Positions 1 through 5,371 of a stretch of 5,447 nt of DNA are shown here, piece after piece. Source of the DNA: Methylophaga sp. (GTDB lineage: Bacteria; Pseudomonadota; Gammaproteobacteria; Nitrosococcales; Methylophagaceae); the NCBI GenBank assembly GCA_014762585.1, contig JABURN010000221.1, positions 1-5,447 of the forward strand. Direction: 5' to 3'. A program made the translations under genes and the position numbers. The notes below the pieces were generated by a model. The model saw only the letters and a list, made by a program, of their open reading frames with translations, was not told the origin of the DNA and did no database searches. Positions within the stretch are counted from its first letter, which is position 1. Each line of letters begins with the position of its first letter.

Positions 1-39
1 ATCTATTATGTCGGAACGTCAAAAGTGTATAAGAGACAG
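1..39 (+). other. Nextera/Tn5 sequencing adapter remnant (artefact)
   Basis: The last 15 bases (25-39, GTGTATAAGAGACAG) are the 3' part of the Tn5 mosaic end exactly. The bases before them (about 10-24) follow the Nextera Read 1 adapter (GTCGGCAGCGTC...) with a few mismatches and one missing base. This is library adapter left on a contig edge, with errors typical of low-coverage read ends, and not a genomic transposon. Genomic sequence starts at about 40. Confidence 0.93.
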
Positions 40-40
40 G

Positions 41-139
41 AGAAAAAATAGAGAACAAGCGGGAATACAGCAAGCGTTTTTTTCTATTAATGAATGCCAA
101 TTCGTGGATGAAAATCGTGAACCCGGTATTTTTGGCTAA
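41..139 (+). CDS. Possible 3' end of a truncated gene, unrecognised
   Basis: One forward frame stays open from the adapter junction to a TAA at 137-139, giving about 32 residues that end in NECQFVDENREPGIFG. The composition is protein-like (mixed charged, polar and aromatic residues), but the stretch is too short and AT-rich to prove coding, and I recognise no family. If real, it is the C-terminus of a gene cut off by the contig end, on the same strand as the small membrane protein genes downstream. The alternative is a chance open frame in intergenic DNA. The 140-283 gap that follows shows no hairpin terminator and no convincing promoter. Confidence 0.25.
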   Translation, partial: RKNREQAGIQQAFFSINECQFVDENREPGIFG

Positions 140-283
140 AATCCATTGATATCAGTGAGTTTAGCGCCGGGGCAGACACGATAGCGACGAAATTGAAGCT
201 GGCTTTCCAGAAAAAGAACTGCTATCTTTGCGCGGATAATAATATTAATAATTGTTTAACTTGATGAACTACGAGACAAAAGC

Positions 284-391
284 ATGTTGAAAAAAATCGA
301 TAAACTGCTGGTGGAGAAATTCCCCCACATTATTCTTAGCTTCACTGCTTTCTGGTTGGGTCTGGTCGCTTTCGGCCTGTACAACGCCTGA
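284..391 (+). CDS. 35-aa single-pass small membrane protein (unrecognised)
   Basis: The ATG at 284 opens a 35-codon frame ending in TGA at 389-391. The peptide starts MLKKIDKLLVEKFPH, a short basic amphipathic segment. It continues as one hydrophobic span (about residues 16-33, IILSFTAFWLGLVAFGLY) and ends in NA. The basic N-terminus suggests the N-terminus stays in the cytoplasm and the helix lies in the inner membrane. A modest GAG ribosome-binding core at 273-275 lies 8 bases before the ATG. The gene is backed by a strong terminator 20 bases after the stop and by a similar 34-aa gene at 572-676, which together argue it is real despite its size. No clear -35/-10 pair was found upstream, only an AT-rich tract at 236-255. 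I do not recognise the family. Tiny single-helix proteins often act as subunits or regulators of larger membrane complexes, but nothing here names the partner. Confidence 0.7.
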   Translation: MLKKIDKLLVEKFPHIILSFTAFWLGLVAFGLYNA

Positions 392-411
392 TTCGCCTGT
401 TTGAAGCGATG

Positions 412-441
412 AAAAAGCCAGTCACTTGACTGGCTTTTTTT
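412..441 (+). terminator. Rho-independent terminator, probably bidirectional
   Basis: An 8-bp stem AGCCAGTC/GACTGGCT (416-423 with 428-435) closes a 4-base loop (ACTT) and is followed by a run of seven T (435-441). An A-run at 412-416 precedes it, so the stem can extend by A-T pairs, and on the minus strand the same hairpin is followed by five T. It ends the 35-aa gene and separates it from the FNR-type promoter downstream. It could also stop rlmD-alkC transcripts arriving on the minus strand. Confidence 0.92.
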
Positions 442-481
442 ATGGGCGTAGTTTCGTAAATAACAATAAGCAGTGAATAAA

Positions 482-495
482 TTGATCCAAATCAA
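482..495 (+). promoter_or_regulatory. FNR/Anr binding site
   Basis: TTGATCCAAATCAA matches the FNR/Anr consensus TTGAT-N4-ATCAA at every fixed position, and the inverted repeat extends one base further on each side (481-496). FNR-family regulators carry an oxygen-labile 4Fe-4S cluster and bind this site when oxygen is low. Its centre (488.5) lies 41.5 bases before the predicted transcription start near 530, the standard class II activator position. It therefore predicts anaerobic or microaerobic activation of the 34-aa gene downstream. Confidence 0.88.
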
Positions 496-517
496 TGCTC
501 ACCACAGGGACTCATTC

Positions 518-530
518 GATAATCAACTCA
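518..530 (+). promoter_or_regulatory. -10 element and predicted start of an FNR-dependent promoter
   Basis: GATAAT at 518-523 differs from TATAAT at one base. A start seven bases further on, at A530, puts the FNR box centre at -41.5. The -35 region (about 495-500) has no consensus hexamer, as expected for a class II promoter where the activator overlaps -35. The predicted leader is about 42 bases. The -10 call rests on sequence and spacing only. Confidence 0.65.
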
Positions 531-557
531 TACTTGTTTTATCGACAAACCACCCAG

Positions 558-567
558 TAAGGAGGTG
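558..567 (+). promoter_or_regulatory. Ideal Shine-Dalgarno sequence for the 34-aa gene
   Basis: TAAGGAGGTG is a ten-base match to the 16S rRNA anti-Shine-Dalgarno complement. Its AGGAGG core ends six bases before the ATG at 572. It fixes the start at 572 rather than the in-frame ATG at 473, which lies upstream of the FNR box and so could not be on this transcript. It predicts strong translation of a very short protein. Confidence 0.9.
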
Positions 568-571
568 CATT

Positions 572-676
572 ATGGACAAACTGGAAGAATTCTTCAGTGA
601 ACACTTCGCCGAATTTATCTGCATTCTGTCAGTGGCCTTTATTCTGCTGGTCGCTTACGGCCTGATCATGTCATAG
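572..676 (+). CDS. 34-aa single-pass small membrane protein under an FNR/Anr promoter (unrecognised)
   Basis: The ATG at 572 opens a 34-codon frame ending in TAG at 674-676. The N-terminal segment MDKLEEFFSEHFAE is acidic and amphipathic. A single hydrophobic helix follows (about residues 15-33, FICILSVAFILLVAYGLIM). The start is set by the near-perfect Shine-Dalgarno at 558-567. Aligned without gaps to the 35-aa protein at 284-391 from their C-termini, it shares nine identical residues, including LVA-[F/Y]-GL near the end of the helix. The two are probably paralogues. The FNR/Anr box and -10 upstream predict induction when oxygen falls, so a role with a respiratory or other low-oxygen membrane complex is an inference. 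It does not resemble CydX as I know it, and I cannot name the family. The stop codon lies 3 bp from the stop of the convergent alkC gene, with no terminator visible between them. Confidence 0.85.
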   Translation: MDKLEEFFSEHFAEFICILSVAFILLVAYGLIMS

Positions 677-679
677 CTG

Positions 680-1789
680 TCAGACAGAGAGTTCAAAACC
701 TGCCCGGGCCGCCACCTGGCCGTTAACCAGACATTCGACCAGGTGCTCCCCGGGATAATAACGGCGGGTTGAAAGCGGTTTGAATGACTGACTTTTCTTA
801 AGCGTCAGTGGTGTGTCCGCCTGCGTCTTAATATTTTTCCATTTAAAGACTTTCCAGCTCAGACCGCCGTCTGCGCGGCGAAAGCCGATACGATAATCCA
901 CGACCAGCCTTTCGGCCTGTGCTGTGGTCAAGGTCAGTGTGAATTGCAGTGATGCACCAAGCTTAAGCCGTGTTTCACTTAATTGCAGCTCCAGCGCTTT
1001 AAGTTCCGGCTTATCACTAAACCCCAGTAGTGGATACACTTCCGCCCGGCCGTTTTTCACCAAAGTACGAAGGCCATGATTTATCAGCCAGTCAGTATTT
1101 TTGTTCTGTAATTGCAGCCACTCACGGCAGCGTGCCATCACCGCTTCAGGATGATCTTTGCTGATATCGTTAAGGTTGTTCGCTACCGAGCGGCGGACAT
1201 ACAGGCTGGAATCAGTTTTCAGTGCCTCCAATATCGGCCAGATCGGTGCTGGATCCCGGCGTAGAGCGGGTAACTGCTGCGCCCAGGGTAAGCGTGGGCG
1301 GATGCCCTCCGAGGCCAGCCGTCTGACATGTTCATTGTCGTGACGGGTCCAGCGCAGCAACTGCTGGTGGGTCAACTCAAAGTGTTGGTCCAGAAACGGC
1401 CTTATCGCAAATTCTGCCGTAAACAGCGGCGTCAGCGCTTCCAATAAAACAAAAGCCCGCTGCGGATGATTCAGGCCATAGACACTGACATAATCAATCA
1501 GCGGCCAGGCGGTGAAGCTGCTCCACTGTCCTTGCGGCGACTCGGGCCAGGCTTCAGCCACCCGCTCAAGGATCTGCGCCGTTTCACAGAAGCCTTCGGG
1601 AAGATGGACTGCCAATGCGGCAATCAGGTGTCTGACACGGTCTTTCAGTTCCAGAACTTCAAGCTGGTGATTAGCCTGACTGATAAAGCCCTGCTGATCA
1701 AAGTCCGGATACACTGACTGAAGCACTTGGGCCAGTTGCTCAACGGCAACCGGCCCCAGTTGTGCTTTCAGTGCCGTCTGTTCAGCCAT
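680..1789 (-). CDS. alkC: DNA alkylation repair glycosylase, AlkC type
   Basis: This 369-aa protein matches the AlkC branch of the HEAT-like-repeat DNA glycosylases, which cut out positively charged alkylated bases such as 3-methyladenine in base excision repair, without flipping the base out of the helix. The helical repeat part spans about residues 10-262. The most diagnostic stretch is residues 146-170, containing HDNEHVRRLASEGIRPRLPW, followed by a second repeat at 195-214 (SLYVRRSVANNLNDISKDHP). Residues about 265-369 are rich in beta-strand-type sequence with GL-SWKVFKWK and YYPGEH, fitting the C-terminal Ig-like domain of longer AlkC proteins such as the Pseudomonas fluorescens one. 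The ATG shares one base with the rlmD stop (TGATG), so translation is probably coupled to rlmD. An AAGG within the rlmD end gives a short-spaced ribosome site. No promoter of its own is visible. The assignment to AlkC rather than AlkD rests on these motifs and the extra domain. Confidence 0.9.
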   Translation of the reverse strand: MAEQTALKAQLGPVAVEQLAQVLQSVYPDFDQQGFISQANHQLEVLELKDRVRHLIAALAVHLPEGFCETAQILERVAEAWPESPQGQWSSFTAWPLIDYVSVYGLNHPQRAFVLLEALTPLFTAEFAIRPFLDQHFELTHQQLLRWTRHDNEHVRRLASEGIRPRLPWAQQLPALRRDPAPIWPILEALKTDSSLYVRRSVANNLNDISKDHPEAVMARCREWLQLQNKNTDWLINHGLRTLVKNGRAEVYPLLGFSDKPELKALELQLSETRLKLGASLQFTLTLTTAQAERLVVDYRIGFRRADGGLSWKVFKWKNIKTQADTPLTLKKSQSFKPLSTRRYYPGEHLVECLVNGQVAARAGFELSV

Positions 1790-3123
1790 CAGCCTTGTTT
1801 AGTAAACACCGCGATCGATTCAACGTGGCTGGTGTGCGGGAACATATCCATCACACCGGCCGCTTCCATAGTATAACCATGCTGGTTCACCAGCTCACCG
1901 GCATCACGTGCCAGGGTCGCCGGATTGCAGGATACATAAACCAGTTTTTCAGCGCCCAGATCGGCCAATTGATGCAGCACTTCAAACGCACCGCTGCGCG
2001 GGGGGTCCAGCAAGATCTTGTTAAAACCTTTGGCTGCCCATGGATAGTCTTTCAGTTCAGTCTGGGTCAGATCCGCCAGTTCAAACTCGGCATTAGCCAG
2101 CTGATTAAGCTCGGCATTGCGACGGGCATGGCCGACCAGAGCGGCATCGCCCTCGACACCGACCACTTCAGACACGCGGCGTGCCAATGGCAGCGTGAAA
2201 TTCCCCAGCCCGCAGAATAAATCCAGAATACGATCTTCAGGCTGAATATCGAGTAAATCCAGCGCCCGTTGAATCATCTTGTGATTAATACCGGCATTCA
2301 CCTGAGTAAAATCACTGGGGTCAAAGTTCAGTGTGAGGCCGGGCTCAGGCGCGTAAGACAGCTGCGGATTATCCGGCCACAAAGGCGATACGGTATCGGG
2401 ACCACCCGGCTGCTGGTAAACCCAGAGCTTCTGCGCCTGACCGTAATCAATCAATGTCTGTTTATCGGTTTCAGATAGAGGGTCCAGGTTACGGAATACC
2501 AGTGCGACATTATCGTCATCCATGGCGACTTCAATCTGGGCGATACGGTTGTATGCCTCAAGCCCGGCAATCATCTCGCCCAGCTCCGCCAAACGCAAAC
2601 CAACGCGTGGATCCAGCACTTCACATTGTTCAAGCTGGGCAACAAACGGCGAGGCTTTTTCCCGGAAGCCAACCAGCACCTGCTCCTTCTTGGTGACATA
2701 TTTGACACCCAGCCGGGCTTTACGGCGATATCCCCACAACGGCCCTGTCAACGGATCCAGCCAGGTATCAGGACTGAGATTGCCAAAGTGGGCGAAATGC
2801 TCGGCCAATGTCGCCTGTTTGTGCTCAAGCTGCGCTTCCGGTGCCATATGCATCAGACTGCAGCCACCACAGACTCCAAAATGCCGGCACTTAGGGTCTA
2901 CTCTCAATGGCGAGGCATTATGTACCGTCAGGGTTCTGGCTTCATCGTAGCTTTTATGCAGGCGGGCATATTGAAAATCTATCCGCTCACCAGCCAATGC
3001 TCCGTCAACAAACACGGTTTTGCCGTCAATGCGGGCTATGCCACGTCCATCGTGCGATAAGGACTCAATTGTTGCCGTCACCGGCTCCTGGGGCAGTCTC
3101 TGCCTGCGCCTGCGTTTTGCCAT
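1789..3123 (-). CDS. rlmD: 23S rRNA (uracil-1939-C5)-methyltransferase RlmD (RumA)
   Basis: RlmD uses SAM to make 5-methyluridine at position 1939 of 23S rRNA. With the start chosen here the protein is 444 aa, close to E. coli RlmD (433). A basic N-terminus (MAKRRRRQRL) leads into a TRAM RNA-binding domain (about 14-70, with SHDGRGIARIDGK). Cysteines 79, 85, 88 (CRHFGVCGGC) and 167 match the 4Fe-4S ligands. The Rossmann methyltransferase part has LDLFCGLGNFTLP (300-312), LLDPPRSGA (371-379), the catalytic cysteine 399 in VSCNPATLARD, and the C-terminal DMFPHTSHVES with the expected general base Glu435. All key residues are present. The start at 3123 is preceded by AGAGAG at ribosome-site distance. 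An in-frame GTG at 3177 would add 18 residues but lies inside a hairpin stem. It lies downstream of the YdbL-type gene and is coupled to alkC. Confidence 0.96.
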   Translation of the reverse strand: MAKRRRRQRLPQEPVTATIESLSHDGRGIARIDGKTVFVDGALAGERIDFQYARLHKSYDEARTLTVHNASPLRVDPKCRHFGVCGGCSLMHMAPEAQLEHKQATLAEHFAHFGNLSPDTWLDPLTGPLWGYRRKARLGVKYVTKKEQVLVGFREKASPFVAQLEQCEVLDPRVGLRLAELGEMIAGLEAYNRIAQIEVAMDDDNVALVFRNLDPLSETDKQTLIDYGQAQKLWVYQQPGGPDTVSPLWPDNPQLSYAPEPGLTLNFDPSDFTQVNAGINHKMIQRALDLLDIQPEDRILDLFCGLGNFTLPLARRVSEVVGVEGDAALVGHARRNAELNQLANAEFELADLTQTELKDYPWAAKGFNKILLDPPRSGAFEVLHQLADLGAEKLVYVSCNPATLARDAGELVNQHGYTMEAAGVMDMFPHTSHVESIAVFTKQG

Positions 3124-3147
3124 TTTGCTCTCTTTTTTACTGAAACT

Positions 3148-3183
3148 AAAAGGTCCAGTGACACGTTGCCGCATCACTGGACC
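3148..3183 (-). terminator. Hairpin with short U-run between the YdbL-type gene and rlmD
   Basis: A perfect 10-bp stem GGTCCAGTGA/TCACTGGACC (3152-3161 with 3174-3183) encloses a 12-base loop. Read on the minus strand it is followed by TTTTAGTTT, so it fits a terminator for ydbH-ydbL placed 31 bases after the lipoprotein stop. The U-run is only four bases long, so partial readthrough into rlmD is likely. On the plus strand an A-rich tract follows instead, so it would not terminate in that direction. Confidence 0.72.
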
Positions 3184-3194
3184 AAAAAGAAAAT

Positions 3195-3200
3195 ATTATA
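3195..3200 (-). promoter_or_regulatory. Possible -10 element for rlmD-alkC
   Basis: The minus strand reads TATAAT here, an exact -10 consensus, with a predicted start near 3188, just before the hairpin. No acceptable -35 hexamer lies 16-18 bases upstream (CAAAAA or similar) and there is no TG extension, so this may be chance in an AT-rich gap. If used, the rlmD message would begin almost directly with the hairpin at 3183-3152. Confidence 0.3.
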
Positions 3201-3214
3201 AAGGAAACAGGCTT

Positions 3215-3832
3215 TTATTTTTGCTTCCAGCTGCCACCCTGTTGATACCACCAGCCTTTTGCGGCATTGCTGATCCAGCGTTTGGCAAAGGTCTGGCGAA
3301 TATCGTCCTGCCACTCCGGATGACCGTTTGCGCGGGCAATTTCAGCATACAGAGATTTTCGATCTTTATTTTCATCGGCCACCAGAGCATTGACCCGATT
3401 GCGATCTTTGAGCGGAATCGACTTGGCATCACGCACGGTAATCAGACCGTCTTCGGTCAGCCCGATGCCACCACTGTTGTAAAATGGCTCAAGCTGATTG
3501 TGCCGTTCTTTCATATCGGTTTTCAGCTCATTGATCGCCGGCGAATTAATATTAATATCGGCCTGGGCCGCCGCTGCAGCCGGTATCAACCAGTTGAGAA
3601 TATTAACCGCCGCTGTCTCATAGTGGTTTTTAATGGCCGATGATTGCTCCTCTGCCGGTGCGGTATCAGGCTGATTTCCCTCTCCCGGCCGTGTACCCGG
3701 TCCCCACACGTCTTCAATAATCCGATCAGCTGCTTTTTCGGCAGCAGCAGCGGGAAAATAGATATTAATCGTCACACAGGACACCAGCATCAGCCCTGAT
3801 ATGATGCCTGTCAGCCATTTAGATAGGGTCAT
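3215..3832 (-). CDS. DUF1318 lipoprotein of the YdbL family, possibly YnbE-YdbL in one chain
   Basis: This is a 205-aa predicted lipoprotein. A short signal peptide ends in the lipobox LVSC, with Cys19 as the lipidated residue. Residue +2 is Val, not Asp, which by the enterobacterial rule sends it to the outer membrane. The strand-like VTINIYFPA (20-28) follows, then a Pro/Glu/Gly-rich linker (about 43-66). Next is an Ala-rich segment ending AAAAAQADI (about 86-94), then a DUF1318 region (about 96-205) with LVADENKDRKSLYAEIA, which parallels LVAD-N--RK--Y---A of E. coli YdbL, and a C-terminal GGSWKQK like YdbL's NGKWVRK. In E. coli, YdbL is a soluble periplasmic modulator of the YdbH-YnbE intermembrane bridge, and YnbE is the lipoprotein partner. 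Here the gene directly follows ydbH with 12 bp between ydbH's stop and the chosen ATG, leaving no room for ynbE. The ATG at 3832 is chosen because AAGGAG (3839-3844) lies six bases before it, whereas an ATG at 3838 would abut it. Confidence 0.85.
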   Translation of the reverse strand: MTLSKWLTGIISGLMLVSCVTINIYFPAAAAEKAADRIIEDVWGPGTRPGEGNQPDTAPAEEQSSAIKNHYETAAVNILNWLIPAAAAAQADININSPAINELKTDMKERHNQLEPFYNSGGIGLTEDGLITVRDAKSIPLKDRNRVNALVADENKDRKSLYAEIARANGHPEWQDDIRQTFAKRWISNAAKGWWYQQGGSWKQK

Positions 3833-3838
3833 TCTCAT

Positions 3839-3844
3839 CTCCTT
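3839..3844 (-). promoter_or_regulatory. Shine-Dalgarno that decides the lipoprotein start
   Basis: The minus strand reads TAA-AAGGAG-ATGAGA-ATG across the ydbH stop and the next gene. The AAGGAG touches the first ATG (3838) with no spacing and sits at the normal six-base distance from the second (3832), so the second is the likely start. The site follows directly on the ydbH stop, making the pair a tight operon. Confidence 0.8.
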
Positions 3845-5371
3845 TTATTCAATCACCGGACCGGGACTCTCACGCACGGCGAGCAGTCTTGCAATCAACT
3901 CAGCCCAGTCTACCCGACGGTTGTAACCAATCACGTTGATCCAGGGCGGCAGTCCACCTCCCCCTTTGACAATATAATAGCCCTGTTCTGCTTCCTCGAT
4001 ACCGGCCATTTCACACACTTCGTTGTTCAACTCACAACTCAGACCCAGTTTCTGATATGAAAAATCATCAAAAAAACCCAGAAAACTGCGTGACACCATG
4101 CCTGTCGGACCGCCCCCCAGTTCAGTCAGATTATCCACCGCTCTCTGACTGATGCGTCGCTTGCCCGGCTCCTGTTCCGGCGTTGCCAGCCTGGTATCAA
4201 ACTGCACAGGCTCCCAGTTGGACAATCGAAGATCATGGATATGCCCTTCGATTTTGCCGCTGATGCGACCAAAATCAAAGGCGTTGGTCAGAAGTGCCAG
4301 ATCCAGGTCACGAATATCGACATTGGCATACAGCTGCGGCAACCTGCCAAAAGGTGTTGTCATCCGCAGATCCCTGATGACTGTGGTACCGTCGAAAATT
4401 TTGACCTGCAAGGCACCATCAATTTTCAGCTCTTCGCCCTGATAAGTGACGGTCGGAATAACACCGGAAAGCTTACCCTCCAGCGGAGGCCAGCCCAACG
4501 CCGAAGTGAGTCGCTGCATTGAAATGGGTGTGAGCAGGCCTTCGAATTGCCAGTGCAACTGTTCAGCTTGATTATCGAGGCTGAAACCGCTGATTTCCAG
4601 CGCCCCGTCCAGTACCGGCAGCCTCAGTGACTGGCCCAGCACCAGGCGGCTGTTGACACTGTGCGCCTGAATATCAGCCGCACCCAGTTCGATTTCAAAC
4701 AGCTTGGCCGCCTCCCAGGACAGGCTGGTGTTTACCTGTTGCGCTGTCTGACTCCAGCCTAACTGGCCGTTCAGCTTGTTCAGCTCATAACGGCCTTGTG
4801 TATCGCTGAGCCTGGCATCATCGAAATCCAGTAAAAGAGTGTAATCCGATTTCTGCCAATCAAAAGTCATACTGAGTCCGCCTGAAGTCTCCAGCTTTGC
4901 AGCCGCAGAACCGGCAACAAAAGGCTGTAGCCAGATCGGATAAAGCTTGGCCAAATCAGCAGGCCCGGTTGTAATATGCAGCATTTCCAACTGCTCGTTT
5001 TGCCAGTTCAAGCTGGCCTCTGCGGTCAACACCTGTCCTTGCTCAAGCATGGCCTGATCAACCTTGATAGACTTGAAATCGCTTGTCACCTGGCCACTTG
5101 CTGTCAGCGCCAGTGGATAGCGTTTTAGATCCAGAAATACCGGTTCGCTGTAAGCCTGGCCGTTATCACTATCCAACTTGATTTGCCAGTGCCATTGTCC
5201 CTGCTCTGAATGAGCACTGCCCTGCCCTTTCAGACTCGCTTCCTCAGCGACCTGCGTGCCCGTCGCATTGCTGAAACTCAGTTCCTTTGCCTGCCAGTCC
5301 AGGGAAAATGCCTGTAGCTGGCCTGCCTGACCCTCAAACCGGCCGTCGAGCTTAATCCGTCCCTGATAATC
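3845..5371 (-). CDS. ydbH: YdbH-family AsmA-like intermembrane lipid transport protein, C-terminal part (truncated by contig end)
   Basis: The genomic part encodes the last 508 residues before the stop at 3845-3847; the N-terminus is cut off at the adapter. E. coli YdbH is about 880 aa, so roughly 370 residues, including the membrane anchor, are missing. The fragment is a long run of alternating beta-strand segments (repeated LDWQAKEL, LNWQNEQL, LSWEAAKL types), as in bridge-like AsmA/TamB/YhdP proteins that form a hydrophobic groove across the periplasm. Typical of the YdbH/DUF748 C-terminus are FGRLPQLYANVDIRDLDL (341-358), the FGRISGKIEGHI segment (367-378) and ISQRAVDNLTELGGG (407-421). 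Cys446 and Cys453 could form a disulfide. The end GGGLPPWINVIGYNRRVDW (471-489) is the region expected near the lipoprotein partner. Family knowledge places it in phospholipid transport to the outer membrane, redundantly with TamB and YhdP. The frame stays open through the adapter to 5446, but those first 25 residues are not real. Confidence 0.88.
   Translation of the reverse strand, partial: DYQGRIKLDGRFEGQAGQLQAFSLDWQAKELSFSNATGTQVAEEASLKGQGSAHSEQGQWHWQIKLDSDNGQAYSEPVFLDLKRYPLALTASGQVTSDFKSIKVDQAMLEQGQVLTAEASLNWQNEQLEMLHITTGPADLAKLYPIWLQPFVAGSAAAKLETSGGLSMTFDWQKSDYTLLLDFDDARLSDTQGRYELNKLNGQLGWSQTAQQVNTSLSWEAAKLFEIELGAADIQAHSVNSRLVLGQSLRLPVLDGALEISGFSLDNQAEQLHWQFEGLLTPISMQRLTSALGWPPLEGKLSGVIPTVTYQGEELKIDGALQVKIFDGTTVIRDLRMTTPFGRLPQLYANVDIRDLDLALLTNAFDFGRISGKIEGHIHDLRLSNWEPVQFDTRLATPEQEPGKRRISQRAVDNLTELGGGPTGMVSRSFLGFFDDFSYQKLGLSCELNNEVCEMAGIEEAEQGYYIVKGGGGLPPWINVIGYNRRVDWAELIARLLAVRESPGPVIE

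Noticed and set aside
1..39. Genuine Tn5/IS50-type transposon end
   Set aside because: The match continues into the synthetic Nextera Read 1 tail, and the right end carries the same tail plus an index and P5-like sequence, which no natural element has.
147..154. Palindrome TGATATCA, half-like an FNR site
   Set aside because: The two halves abut without the four-base spacer FNR needs, and an 8-bp palindrome is common by chance.
199..210. Small inverted repeat CTGG-CTTT-CCAG followed by A-rich DNA
   Set aside because: The stem is only four bp and no T-run follows, so it is not a terminator.
264..290. Eight-codon ATG frame (MNYETKAC) overlapping the start of the 35-aa gene, a possible leader peptide
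   Set aside because: No ribosome site precedes it and it shows no regulatory codon run; chance is the simplest explanation.
256..495. Minus-strand 79-aa open frame
   Set aside because: It covers the 35-aa gene, the terminator and half the FNR box, has no ribosome site and no recognisable protein character (a serine run at one end).
473..676. Longer 67-aa version of the second small gene starting at ATG 473
   Set aside because: That ATG lies upstream of the FNR box and the predicted transcription start and has no ribosome site, while ATG 572 has an ideal one. The extra residues (INAHHRDSFDNQLIL...) also do not align with the paralogue at 284.
1762..3143. Several plus-strand open frames of 70-150 aa across rlmD and alkC
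   Set aside because: All are antisense to conserved motifs of rlmD or alkC and look like shadows, with many scattered Cys, His and Arg residues and no family features.
3124..3177. rlmD starting at GTG 3177 (18 extra residues)
   Set aside because: The start codon would sit inside the 10-bp hairpin stem with no ribosome site, and the extra residues are absent from known RlmD N-termini. MAKRRRRQRL at 3123 has AGAGAG upstream.
3020..3643. Plus-strand 207-aa open frame antisense to the lipoprotein and rlmD start
   Set aside because: It is the complement of two well-supported genes, crosses a hairpin and shows no domain or ribosome site.
4152..4522. Plus-strand open frames within ydbH
   Set aside because: Antisense to the conserved YdbH C-terminal region, with no ribosome site or recognisable product.
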